This document shows positions 28,400 to 37,363 of a stretch of 64,000 nucleotides of DNA, piece after piece. Made by a program: the position numbers and the translations under genes. The stretch is from Pyrinomonadaceae bacterium (lineage in GTDB: Bacteria; Acidobacteriota; Blastocatellia; Pyrinomonadales; Pyrinomonadaceae), in contig JABDKD010000143.1 of assembly GCA_013003215.1 (NCBI GenBank), forward strand, positions 1 to 64,000, written 5' to 3'. Each line of letters begins with the position of its first letter. Within the stretch, counting starts at the first letter, position 1. The notes beneath the pieces were generated by a model, which ran no database searches, was not told the origin of the DNA, and saw only the letters and a program-made list of their open reading frames with translations.

Positions 28400-28987
28400 C
28401 TAGTCCGAGGATTTCTTCACGTGAAGAATAAAAAAGAGCATTTCGTCGTTGCGAGGCAATGGAAGCGTGGCGATCACTTTTGGCGTGTCTTCCTTAAGAA
28501 GCACGTTGTTCATGGAAAGCCGTACGTTCTCGTATTTCACAAACGTTGATTGATTTCCTTTCGATTGTAATCCCGAAAAAGAAACCGGTACCCTCGCTTC
28601 AAACCTGAATGCCTTAAATCCCAATAATCCAGGGGATTCTTTATCAGCAAAAAGTCCTCCGTAATTCCACTCTGCAAAAATCGGATTCTTTTGCGTTTCC
28701 AAAGAGCCGAAATCTCTCAACATACTCTGAAAACTAACATTTCCTCCCATTCCCATGGACTGGAAATGCCTGGATGTTGTGCTGAACGTGCGAAAATCGA
28801 AGTCGCTTCGGATTTCTCTCATTGCTCTTTCGGCGACTTTTCCCAATGGGTTTCCTGTTGCGCGGTCGTTGGAGCCGACAACGACATGCGTCATCACGTT
28901 ATACGAACCCGCAAGCAGGACTTGAGCGGACAGAAAAATGGCAAGAAAGACGGCAGAAACCGAAGCAGCATTAATTCTTATTTTCAT
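28400..28987 (-). CDS. Secreted protein of unknown function
   Basis: This 195-residue protein has a signal peptide (ASVSAVFLAIFLSAQVLLAG) and no cysteines in the mature part that I can see. Short Gly/Met-rich and charged regions alternate; no family is recognised. Its ribosome site GGAGG is buried in a ten-base-pair hairpin immediately upstream, which suggests translational control. It has no clear functional neighbours. Confidence 0.7.
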   Translation of the reverse strand: MKIRINAASVSAVFLAIFLSAQVLLAGSYNVMTHVVVGSNDRATGNPLGKVAERAMREIRSDFDFRTFSTTSRHFQSMGMGGNVSFQSMLRDFGSLETQKNPIFAEWNYGGLFADKESPGLLGFKAFRFEARVPVSFSGLQSKGNQSTFVKYENVRLSMNNVLLKEDTPKVIATLPLPRNDEMLFFILHVKKSSD

Positions 28988-28994
28988 TATTAAC

Positions 28995-29025
28995 CTCCGT
29001 GTGATTACATGCGTTTCACACGGAG
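28995..29025 (-). promoter_or_regulatory. Leader hairpin that buries a ribosome site
   Basis: CTCCGTGTGA (28995-29004) and TCACACGGAG (29016-29025) form a perfect ten-base-pair stem with an 11-base loop. On the minus-strand message the CGGAGG ribosome site of the 28987 start is within the downstream arm. The fold would block ribosome binding unless opened, as in a thermosensor or protein-operated switch. Confidence 0.55.
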
Positions 29026-29091
29026 ACCGAAAAAATGTTGCAAAAATTGGAAACAGAGAAGTAAGAAACCTTCGGAGATGAGAACAGGTCT

Positions 29092-29319
29092 TTAAGAGTC
29101 CAACTGCATCACGGACTCCAAATTATAAGTCGAGCCTAGACCGGGAATCACTGAGTCCTCATTTTGGATTTCGGACTGATAAACTTCAGTTCCGCTTACA
29201 GGATTCCAGATGCGAATGGACGTGTCGTCGAAACTGATTACGACGCCCGCGTCAAAATTGACGATCGTGGAATTTACAGATTCTGTATGTGCCGTTCGAA
29301 AACTAAATTTCTTTCGCAT
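29092..29319 (-). CDS. Small protein of unknown function
   Basis: This 75-residue protein has no clear signal peptide or membrane segment. A purine-rich AGGGAG lies nine bases before the ATG, which supports it as a real gene. The composition is rich in Ser, Asp and Asn with an ISFDDTSIRIWNPVSG stretch that faintly resembles a WD40 blade; too little is present to call the family. It is upstream of, and on the same strand as, the 28400-28987 gene. Confidence 0.5.
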   Translation of the reverse strand: MRKKFSFRTAHTESVNSTIVNFDAGVVISFDDTSIRIWNPVSGTEVYQSEIQNEDSVIPGLGSTYNLESVMQLDS

Positions 29320-29801
29320 TCTTAATTCTCCCTACGGCAGCCGCCGATAATAGATGAACGGAGATTTCGGAAGAATTTGCGGTAATCGAAAAGGTTTAGA
29401 CGGCGGCGGGTCCCACACCGCACGTGTCCGACTCGGACCCGCCACCGCCAACCCGGCCTCTTCAAAAAACAAAGTTCGCCGAGCAATCACAATCTTTAAG
29501 ACTCTGTCTGTAAACCAAACCCTTGCAACGCCGAATGAGTACCTCATTGTTTCAAGAGCCCACTTCCCAAACCGCCGTACCGTTTGAATCCAATTAGCGC
29601 CGTCGCTTCCGAAACTAAGGGCTCGGTCACCCCTTACCTGCAGGAACTCCGTAAAGGTTCACTGATTCCTGCGTCCACATCTCGCCTGACGCCTGCTTGC
29701 CAATCCAAAGTATGTAAATTTACCCACATCAAACACCGAAGTAATGAATCCGCTCAATCCGCCCATTTGGATTCAAATTTTGCAGAAAAAATTAATAGTT
29801 T
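29320..29801. other. Intergenic region with an inverted repeat
   Basis: No convincing gene is visible. Arms GGCGGGTCC (29405-29413) and GGACCCGCC (29435-29443) form a nine-base-pair stem. Open frames here on either strand have no ribosome site and low-complexity composition. Confidence 0.5.
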
Positions 29802-30413
29802 TTAAGAATTGGGAATTCTACGCTTATGAAAGAAGGTTCTAGCTGTTGAAAGTAATACACTTGCGCCGACAGCCATCAGTGAGGCAATAAAGTCAAAAAA
29901 TATGTCGAAAAGATCGAAGACACGGCTTGGCATTAAGAATTGGATTAGTTCGTCAATTGTCCCGATCAATACTGTTCCTATGATCGCAAAAACGGCCGGT
30001 ATTAGTACTTTCTTGTTCTCCGACCTTTCTTTTAACGCCTCGAAGAGAATCAGGGAAACGACGCTATACTCGATAATATGGCTGCGGTGTTCCGCAGAGA
30101 AGGCCCGTGCGGCGATAATGACATAAACCGCAAGGACGCTTATGGTTATCCCGATTTCAACTCCACGGGGCCGGGCTCTCAGACCGGTGAGGAAAATGCC
30201 GGCCGCGATTGCCAACAAACCGAGACTAAATGTGAAACCGATGAATCCTTCGTTGGTAAGGTATTCCGATAAGGCGTTTGCAAACCCGATTGAGGCGAAA
30301 ATCGTCAGAACCGTAATAGTGAAAAAAAACCAGAGACGTTTTTCTTTTTTTGTTTTAAAAAATGATGTGGAGGCTTTTTCTTCCTGGGATTTCATTGGTT
30401 TGGAGTTCGTCAT
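29802..30413 (-). CDS. VanZ-like membrane protein
   Basis: This 203-residue protein has about five predicted membrane helices after a short cytoplasmic, Lys-rich N-terminus. The segment GTIDELIQFLMPSRVFDLFDIFFD is the VanZ hallmark, with acidic residues before the last helix. VanZ-family proteins confer modest teicoplanin resistance in enterococci; most bacterial members have no known role. GGAG/AAAGG lies upstream of the ATG. The gene stands alone between two regions without obvious partners. Confidence 0.7.
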   Translation of the reverse strand: MTNSKPMKSQEEKASTSFFKTKKEKRLWFFFTITVLTIFASIGFANALSEYLTNEGFIGFTFSLGLLAIAAGIFLTGLRARPRGVEIGITISVLAVYVIIAARAFSAEHRSHIIEYSVVSLILFEALKERSENKKVLIPAVFAIIGTVLIGTIDELIQFLMPSRVFDLFDIFFDFIASLMAVGASVLLSTARTFFHKRRIPNS

Positions 30414-30608
30414 GCCTTTCTCCGCTATGGCTAAGACCTGTTTTGTCTCCCAGGCATTCTATACCAAAACACTCGCGGAGAATGTGTGCTTATTAGGGTA
30501 AACGGACCGTCACTCACACAGCCGTTCGCTGCGCGAAGGGGTATGAATCAAATGTGACGTCAACAAATCTGTCCCCGATTTAGCTTGGTGAGCTGGAAGC
30601 GGCACATC

Positions 30609-30636
30609 AAAAAAAGGGCTGCGATTCGCAGCCCTT
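30609..30636 (-). terminator. Terminator of the minor-pilin operon
   Basis: The ten-base-pair stem AAGGGCTGCG/CGCAGCCCTT has a three-base loop and is followed on the minus strand by seven T residues. It lies about 30 bases past the pilX-like stop. Confidence 0.92.
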
Positions 30637-30662
30637 GAAAGAACTTGGTTTGTTTTTGAGAA

Positions 30663-33512
30663 CTAATCCAATCTTTGGAATCCCGTAAGTTGGATTGTCT
30701 GAAAGTAAGGTGTTCCCGGCGGAAGCCTGTCAGGATCAAGAAATGTGGCATCGAATACCCAGTTTCTAGCCGGCGGGCTATAGACCTTGGAACAGCACTT
30801 AAAGGCCGCGTTGTTGTTTCGCGAGTTATAGAGATTAATCAGCGAACCCGAATAGTTCAGACGCCGACCGCTCCACTTCTCAACAAACCTCTTAAAGTTA
30901 TGGACACCACCTGAAAGCTGCACGTCTCCACCACCCTGACTGGGTTCTCCTGGCTCAATTAGGCTGGAGCGTGAATCACCCGACATCATCGCAAACCGCA
31001 CAGTTGTTTCTGATGCAACGCGATTACTCTTGTCAAAGGCACGTTCGAAAGCGTTTCCATCGGTCCATGCATTTGAGAGTATAGAAACAGCATCTGCTGC
31101 AATTGAGGCGGGCACATGTGCCGTTGTATTCTGCGGCAAGTAATCAACAGAGGCGGTTGGGGTACCGACAGCGGCGATTCCCGTGGCGTTGTAGTTGCCG
31201 AGGGTGTAAACCCCGTTCTCCGAAGCGACAGTAAACCCTTTGGTATTGCTCGGATTCGACGCATCGTAGATACCCGGCAGCCTTTGACCATTTATCAGGC
31301 GAATCGCCCTTCGGTAGATTCGGTGTTCCATAGTCGCGGCAATACCTTTTGGAATATGATTGCCGAGACCTTCGTACCGAACGGCCTCGTTGAAGTAGTC
31401 GGTTTGAAGGTTTCCGGAATTGTTGACGTCTTCACCAAACTGAAGGATCCCGTCATTGTTACCGTAGATGTCTTCCATGTCATACTCGCCGTCGAAATCA
31501 AAATCACCACGACGGTCAGACAGATACACAACCCATCCGTTCGCTTCCGGAATGCTCGCAGAATTCAGGTTGTTGCCTGTCGCTGTATGGAATGGCGTTC
31601 CATCTGGGAATTGTCCGTTGAAATCGCCATCCAGGAATCTCTTCAGATTCGCGACATCTATATCAATAATGCTAAAAACACCTGCGCGAGGTACGTTGGA
31701 TCCATACTTGGAACCTAAGTTTAAGCCGTCATGATGGATTCCTTCCCTCGGATCGAATAACTTGATCGGAAATGCCACTACTTCCGGATCTGAGAAGCCG
31801 TCGACGATCGCATCTTTTTTGTGGGCAGAATGATCGCCCATAAAGTCCCCGGCTGTACCATTGTTCACAGAACCGTCATCATCGTCGGTGATCACGATAT
31901 TGTATTCGCCGCCAACCGAAAGATCTGTAACTGTAATATAGTTTGTGCTCGAATTCTCGACTTTTCCGCCATCGATCAGGAATCTCTGAAGTTTCACGAC
32001 CGAACGTGAATCGATGTTGTTCGAGACATAATTAGAAGGTTCCGTTACCGCGAACTTTGTCGTCCCGCCTGAATTGATCAGCGGAGCCGCTTCCGTCACG
32101 CCGAGACTGAGAATGTCCTCAGTGATGTCTGTGGTTACGATTGATTGAGTTGCCGGATTGAACGCTACAGTTTCAATTTTTATCCAGGACTGCAGGGTGG
32201 CACCCCTGTAGAACCGATGTCCGTTTATGCGCGTCGCCTGATACCCGTCTTTCATTGCCCTTGGCCGGTATCCGCGGGATCCGTTAATGTCAGTTTCGTT
32301 GCCCTGTCCGTTGCTTGCGCCGTCAAGTCGAATACCGCAGGGGCCCGGGACCGGGTTAACTCCGATGCCACCGGCACAACCGGGAAGTTTTGCCTTACTG
32401 TCAGCAAGCGAGATCCTGATTCCACGTTTGTTATAGTAACGCTCTTTCGCCGTTACGTCTGAGTCAGAATTGGCGAGAACGACAGGTACGATGCTTGGCA
32501 CGGCAACGGTGCCTGTTCCGTTATTCCAAAGATCTCCAACGCTTTTCCCGCGCTTTATCAATTCAATATAGTCCAGTGCGTTACCACTGAGTTGGCTCGC
32601 GATCTTCAGAGGAAGGTCAAGCCGGTTTTGCTCAGCAAGAAGATTTCCTTCAAAAAGAGTTTCGTTTGCATCCCAGTTCGCATTTCGATAGGCGGTCGGC
32701 ATGTCCGGTTCACTGATCTCCGGTGAGCCATTCGTGACGCTTGCCAGCACGCTTCCCATGTCGAAGTTGAGAGAAACGTATTGCCCCTTGGCGTTCTTGA
32801 CCTTGATCTTGTTCGTATAGGTGCCCGCTGAATTCCCGTTTCTCATCACATCGGTAAAGATGTGGCCTGCAGACGTAACTTTCGAAGAAAAGTATAGGCC
32901 CGACCCTGCTTTCATATAAAGATGTTCGTTCGAGTGAACTCGCCCACCAAAGTCGAATCGGGGACCGGGGTGGAATTCGAGAGGATCTTCATAAAAGATT
33001 CCGAACTGGAAGATCGGAATACGGTTGTTGAAAAACTTTCTGCGAAGAGCGACCTGAACGCCGTCATAATTACTCGTTGCAGTCGAATCGATCTGCCACT
33101 CGTCCCTCAGGGCGTGTAGTCCTTGAAACTGCGCCCCGGTCATCACAACCGGATAGGCAGCCTTGGTTTTCGTAATCGACTGGTTGAAGTTGTAGTCGTT
33201 TTGGAATCCATCAGGATACTGACCCTTGATGCGATTGAGATCCGTCGTGGTAGGGGTGAGCTGATAGTCGAAAATCTTGTTAAAGTTGTGTGTCATCACC
33301 TCGAGGCTCGCCTGAGCCGCTTCGAATGTTTTTGTCTCGGACGCATCGTTTGCGGAGGCAACGGTTTCATTCGATGTTCTCGATATAGCAAGCGCCACGA
33401 AGCCCATCAAAAGGATCATAACCAGAAGAGCGATAACGATAGCCGAACCGGCTTCATTCTCTCTGCCTTTTTGGCTTTGCGACCTACTCTTTATGTTTAC
33501 AACCTTTTTCAT
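30663..33512 (-). CDS. Large PilX-like pilus-assembly protein
   Basis: This 949-residue protein has an N-terminal membrane helix (GSAIVIALLVMILLMGFVALAI) with a PilX-type leader, then a long secreted region. PilX proteins in other bacteria are under 200 residues, so the remaining 850 are a lineage-specific surface domain. Near residue 640-680 the FDFDGEYDMEDIYGNNDG stretch resembles a calcium-binding loop. It lacks a typical prepilin peptidase leader of the classical kind but shares the operon with three prepilins. It probably sits at the pilus tip or in the outer membrane. A good GAGAGGGG ribosome site precedes the ATG. Confidence 0.75.
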   Translation of the reverse strand: MKKVVNIKSRSQSQKGRENEAGSAIVIALLVMILLMGFVALAISRTSNETVASANDASETKTFEAAQASLEVMTHNFNKIFDYQLTPTTTDLNRIKGQYPDGFQNDYNFNQSITKTKAAYPVVMTGAQFQGLHALRDEWQIDSTATSNYDGVQVALRRKFFNNRIPIFQFGIFYEDPLEFHPGPRFDFGGRVHSNEHLYMKAGSGLYFSSKVTSAGHIFTDVMRNGNSAGTYTNKIKVKNAKGQYVSLNFDMGSVLASVTNGSPEISEPDMPTAYRNANWDANETLFEGNLLAEQNRLDLPLKIASQLSGNALDYIELIKRGKSVGDLWNNGTGTVAVPSIVPVVLANSDSDVTAKERYYNKRGIRISLADSKAKLPGCAGGIGVNPVPGPCGIRLDGASNGQGNETDINGSRGYRPRAMKDGYQATRINGHRFYRGATLQSWIKIETVAFNPATQSIVTTDITEDILSLGVTEAAPLINSGGTTKFAVTEPSNYVSNNIDSRSVVKLQRFLIDGGKVENSSTNYITVTDLSVGGEYNIVITDDDDGSVNNGTAGDFMGDHSAHKKDAIVDGFSDPEVVAFPIKLFDPREGIHHDGLNLGSKYGSNVPRAGVFSIIDIDVANLKRFLDGDFNGQFPDGTPFHTATGNNLNSASIPEANGWVVYLSDRRGDFDFDGEYDMEDIYGNNDGILQFGEDVNNSGNLQTDYFNEAVRYEGLGNHIPKGIAATMEHRIYRRAIRLINGQRLPGIYDASNPSNTKGFTVASENGVYTLGNYNATGIAAVGTPTASVDYLPQNTTAHVPASIAADAVSILSNAWTDGNAFERAFDKSNRVASETTVRFAMMSGDSRSSLIEPGEPSQGGGDVQLSGGVHNFKRFVEKWSGRRLNYSGSLINLYNSRNNNAAFKCCSKVYSPPARNWVFDATFLDPDRLPPGTPYFQTIQLTGFQRLD

Positions 33513-33526
33513 ATTTTTACCCCTCT

Positions 33527-34630
33527 CTAGCCCAAATCGTATTGGAGGTTCCTTACGCTAAACGTCGCGCTCAGACGGATGAGCTCGGGCTGTCCCGTTT
33601 GTTCATCCAGTTCCGTTGATTGAACTTCCAGTGACACCGTAAATTGACGTATCAAATTGAAGTCATTCGGACGGTCGTCAACTGTTCCGACAATTCCGTC
33701 CGGTCCTGCGGCCGGGTCATCGGTAACAGTCCCATCAGAAAGTAGATAGGTAAACTGTAAATCCTTGACGTTATATGCCAGGGGACGTTCCTGGACTTGT
33801 TCACTTGCAGGAGCCCCTGCATTGTTTCCATATAATGTGCGGACTAATGTTCCATCTTGTTTAACCTTGTAGCTAACAAGGAAGAACCTTTTTGCTGAGG
33901 CGAGATACGTCGTGCAGTGCTCGGTCACGGTGGGGGTACACTTCTTCAGGAGGCTCCCGCCGGATCCTGTACCGTCATGAGGCAAATTCAGCCCCAGTGG
34001 ATCACCCGGTCGGATATCGAACCTGTCGTTTGGGAGAACACTGCTGACCATTACCGCTACCTGAGAGCTGTCGGACTCAATCAGCATGAGATCGTGCTGG
34101 TTCATGTCCGATGTGTGATTGGTTTTTGTCTCGAGGCGAGTCCAGTCAGGGTTCGAGCTGACATTAACCGTATCGTCAATGGAAGATGCGCTGCCATTGA
34201 AATAGTCGAGGTCGCGGTAAGCAAATGCGACAAAGTCCGTTCTCTCAGTAGTGCTGCTCTGGAGATCGTTGGTAAAAAGGTCGTTGCCGGCCACTACCGC
34301 CGTCAAGATATCCCTTTCTGTATCCGCGTCAGCAGGAAGCTGGAAATTTGTCGACAGAAAATCGTCGGGTACGATCGCACCTTGCTGATGATAACCAAGG
34401 CCTGCGTTAAGCGCGTCACGGCCTATCAGATGAACCGCAGCCCGCGCGTTTTTCAAAATATTAGTTCGCCGACTTGAGCGGTTCTTGGAAACACTTCCGA
34501 TACTTAGGAGTCCGTAGATGGCTCCGGTGACGATAAGAAAGATCACCATTGCCACGAGTACCTCGATCAAACTGAATCCGCTTTGATGCTTTTTATTTGA
34601 AGATTCGGTTGTTGCCCCTTCAATTCTCAT
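33527..34630 (-). CDS. PilW-type minor prepilin
   Basis: This 367-residue prepilin-like protein has a leader ending in the prepilin peptidase motif GFSLIEVLVAMVIFLIVTGA (about residues 18-37). A large periplasmic domain with several paired cysteines (CTPTVTEHC) follows. PilW helps start pilus assembly. It is 14 bases upstream of the PilX-like gene and 15 bases downstream of pilV. The C-terminal domain is longer than average. The exact symbol is not certain, so the entry is left without one. Confidence 0.82.
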   Translation of the reverse strand: MRIEGATTESSNKKHQSGFSLIEVLVAMVIFLIVTGAIYGLLSIGSVSKNRSSRRTNILKNARAAVHLIGRDALNAGLGYHQQGAIVPDDFLSTNFQLPADADTERDILTAVVAGNDLFTNDLQSSTTERTDFVAFAYRDLDYFNGSASSIDDTVNVSSNPDWTRLETKTNHTSDMNQHDLMLIESDSSQVAVMVSSVLPNDRFDIRPGDPLGLNLPHDGTGSGGSLLKKCTPTVTEHCTTYLASAKRFFLVSYKVKQDGTLVRTLYGNNAGAPASEQVQERPLAYNVKDLQFTYLLSDGTVTDDPAAGPDGIVGTVDDRPNDFNLIRQFTVSLEVQSTELDEQTGQPELIRLSATFSVRNLQYDLG

Positions 34631-34645
34631 ATTCTTAACCCGTTC

Positions 34646-35233
34646 TTAATAATCGGTCAGCATCGTCGACACTTTCTGTTCGCGACTAATACCCTTTGAG
34701 TAATATTTGATCGTGACCTCGATCCGACGCCTGGTTATAGGGTTGGGAGGGGACGGTCGCTCGGAGTCCTGAACATCTACAACGTCGATCTTTCTATCAA
34801 ATCCGGTCATTACAGCACTGTTGTTTACAGGTCGGCCTGCGACGCTGCAGCCGGAACCAGCAGCACAGGCGTCATCGGCGGTCCCGGCTATTCCATCCCA
34901 ACCGAGGTCTTCGCGGATCGGAGCCCATCCGTTAACGAAAATCCCGTAAGAGACCCCGTTTTCAACATTGTTGCCAACATTTCCGATTGATTTCCAGCCT
35001 TCAACCGTTCCCGGTCTCTTAATGTTTCGGGCGGTAATGATCGACTCGATCGAAGAAAGTGCGAGCTGCTTAGCGACGATCTGTTTGTCGGTTTCGTACG
35101 AACGAATCAGATTTGCCGCCAGAGCGGATGCAAGTGCGAGTACGCCTATCATCATGATCATCAGTGCGATCATCACATCGATATATGAGAATCCGCCTTC
35201 GCTTCTCGTGAGTGTTCTATTTCTTTTCGCCAT
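34646..35233 (-). CDS. PilV-type minor prepilin
   Basis: This 195-residue protein has the cleavage and hydrophobic helix region GGFSYIDVMIALMIMMIGVLALASAL. Asp replaces the usual Glu at position +5 of the mature end (YID), a small departure from the prepilin rule. PilV and FimT/GspH sit ahead of PilW in the same order as in Pseudomonas and Neisseria minor-pilin operons. The soluble domain contains a paired-cysteine region (CAAGSGC). The ribosome site is weak. Confidence 0.82.
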   Translation of the reverse strand: MAKRNRTLTRSEGGFSYIDVMIALMIMMIGVLALASALAANLIRSYETDKQIVAKQLALSSIESIITARNIKRPGTVEGWKSIGNVGNNVENGVSYGIFVNGWAPIREDLGWDGIAGTADDACAAGSGCSVAGRPVNNSAVMTGFDRKIDVVDVQDSERPSPPNPITRRRIEVTIKYYSKGISREQKVSTMLTDY

Positions 35234-35282
35234 AACGTTTTAAGGCACCCGGATCAATACCCGAATGGATGCGCCTCTCCCA

Positions 35283-35993
35283 CTAGTTAGCACCGTAAAT
35301 ACTTGTGCGGCGTGAATCTTTCCAATAAGTCGTACCCTGCAAAGTTGGATCGTATTCCCAAAGCCTGATCGCACCCGTTGTACCGATCACCGTAATCGCC
35401 CTCGCGATTTTCGAATTCGTTGGCTGGGTTTCATCGGGGCTCCAGACATGCAAAGTCATACCCGTGGTCACGGCACCGGACCCGGTTTCGTTCGTACCCT
35501 GGTCGACAACCGTGCCGTCGCTCTGAAATCTGAGCGTGCATACGTCGTGAGCGAGGGAACTCGGATAAATGCTCTGTTCGAAATTGGCGTTCGGAACCGG
35601 AAATTCCTCAGGAGGATTGTCGCCTATCTGTTGCGGCCGTTCGTCAATCGTTACCTCAGTAGGACTTAGCAGCGAGACCGTTCGGATAGGAGCGTCGTCA
35701 CTGACCGTCGCAGGTGAATTCTCATCGAAAAGTCTCACGATGTTATCGGTCATGTCGATTTCGACTCGAATCGTCTCCCGCTGGGTCAGGGAACGCTGAC
35801 GGGCTTCCTGAAGAACATCAGAGATGATGAGGGCCTGTTCATCGGCCTTGTACATCTCTTGATGAGCGGACAGGTAGTAATAAGCAACACCCGTCGCTAC
35901 CATCATTATTGCGACAACGGTAAGCAGTTCCACGAGGGAAAACCCACGCTCATTGCCAGTTCGTGCGGCTTCATTATTCTTTGAAGCGACCAT
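35283..35993 (-). CDS. GspH/FimT-type minor prepilin
   Basis: This 236-residue protein is the first gene of the pilin operon. The N-terminal helix GFSLVELLTVVAIMMVATGVAYYYLS has the classical G|F-S-L-V-E prepilin leader, so it is a substrate of the prepilin peptidase PilD. The GspH/FimT domain follows. It would seed type IV pilus or type II pseudopilus assembly. The PilB, PilC, PilD and PilQ partners are not in the window. AGGA lies upstream of the ATG. Confidence 0.85.
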   Translation of the reverse strand: MVASKNNEAARTGNERGFSLVELLTVVAIMMVATGVAYYYLSAHQEMYKADEQALIISDVLQEARQRSLTQRETIRVEIDMTDNIVRLFDENSPATVSDDAPIRTVSLLSPTEVTIDERPQQIGDNPPEEFPVPNANFEQSIYPSSLAHDVCTLRFQSDGTVVDQGTNETGSGAVTTGMTLHVWSPDETQPTNSKIARAITVIGTTGAIRLWEYDPTLQGTTYWKDSRRTSIYGAN

Positions 35994-36269
35994 AATAGAA
36001 TCCTGTTAAACGAAATGCTTTCAATGAGAAAGCGCCGGAATTCGTTCTGAGTTATCTCACTACGGATAGACGGTTCTATCCATAATCGATAATTCTACAC
36101 AAAAAAACAACAACATACAAGTAACATAAACAATGTTGAACACTTCGATGTTAACATTTTTCGGGGCTTTTATTCAAGTTATTCCCGAAATCTTCGTCAA
36201 AAATTTCTATGCGCCTGTGATTGAATCCATTCGGATGAGATATTCGAAAGTTATTTCATTGGGGCTATT

Positions 36270-37001
36270 ATGAAAAAGAAAGGACTTATTTATGGCGCGG
36301 TTGGAGGAATTGGAGAGGCCACCGCTAGGTTATTGGCCGACGCAGGGTGGGAGCTACACCTGACCGGGAGAGATGAATCTGCGGTGCGTGCGCTTGCCGA
36401 AGAAATCGGGGCATCTCATACTACCGGCGGTTTAGAAGACGAAGGATTCTTTAATCAAGTGGTTGAAGATGCCGGTGATTCGCTTGACGGTTTGGTCTAC
36501 GCAATTGGGACCATCAATCTGAAGCCCCTTAAAAGGCTCACTGTTTCGGATTTCGAGAGTGATTTCAGGGTCAATGCGATGGGTGCTGCACTCGCCGTGC
36601 AATCCGCGGAGAAAGCGCTCAAGAATGGAGCAGCGGATACCTCGTCTGTGGTCCTTTACTCTAGTATCGCGGCGACACAGGGATTCGGGTTTCATGCGTC
36701 AATTGGAATGGCAAAGGCGGCGGTTTCGGGACTGGTCATTTCGTTGGCAGCGGAGCTGAGCCCGGAAATTCGAGTTAATGCCATTGCTCCATCGCTTACG
36801 GATACTCCGCTGGCAGAGCCGATGACAAGGAATTCTCAGATGGCCAAGTCCATCGCCGATCTGCATCCATTGCCGAGACTTGGACGTCCGGAAGAGGTCG
36901 CTGCGTTAACGTCTTTTTTATTATCCGATGAATCCGGCTGGATGACAGGTCAGACGATCGGAATTGATGGCGGTCGTTCGACGCTGAGAGTGAAAGGCTA
37001 G
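36270..37001 (+). CDS. Short-chain dehydrogenase/reductase
   Basis: This 243-residue protein is a classical SDR. It opens with GAVGGIGEATARLLADAGW, the Rossmann coenzyme site (residues 9-15). The catalytic Ser is in SSIAATQGFG, but the usual YxxxK motif reads HASIGMAKAAV: the Tyr position is changed while the Lys is kept. It may therefore act differently or rely on another residue. GGGG precedes the ATG. Substrate cannot be assigned; a lone gene with no clear operon partner. Confidence 0.82.
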   Translation: MKKKGLIYGAVGGIGEATARLLADAGWELHLTGRDESAVRALAEEIGASHTTGGLEDEGFFNQVVEDAGDSLDGLVYAIGTINLKPLKRLTVSDFESDFRVNAMGAALAVQSAEKALKNGAADTSSVVLYSSIAATQGFGFHASIGMAKAAVSGLVISLAAELSPEIRVNAIAPSLTDTPLAEPMTRNSQMAKSIADLHPLPRLGRPEEVAALTSFLLSDESGWMTGQTIGIDGGRSTLRVKG

Positions 37002-37363
37002 GATTCGGTCGTAAGATAAGGCGACAAACCTTGGGAGAGAGGCCTTTTCTCCCAGGTTCGCCTTGGTACACGCCTCAATCGGGCAAATCTGGATTTGAGG
37101 CCCGTGGTTTGTGAGGAGTTCTCCTCCAAATGACAAACAGCACGGGCCGGTCTGAATTCTGATCACATTTTTTTGGATCTACCTCTCATTAAGTGTGTGT
37201 GAGGCAGGAAGTTCTCATCAACCTTTGGCATTCTGCGTTCGACCGGCATCTCAATCTTCAACTTTCCTTCTTTTTGACGCGTGTTCTGAATTAATCAAAA
37301 CAAAGTGCAAAGTTGCATTTAGTGATAGTCTGTAGCTAAACCCAAAGGAGCACAGGAACCACT
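37002..37363. other. Intergenic region with a weak hairpin
   Basis: TTGGGAGA and TTCTCCCA flank about eight bases at roughly 37031-37054, about 30 bases past the SDR stop. This may terminate the SDR message but lacks a T tract. The remaining about 300 bases hold the promoter of the next gene and nothing else that I can support. Confidence 0.45.

Noticed and set aside
29332-29587. Overlapping open frames on both strands in the 29.3-29.6 kb gap
   Set aside because: They overlap an inverted repeat, are low in complexity and have no ribosome sites.
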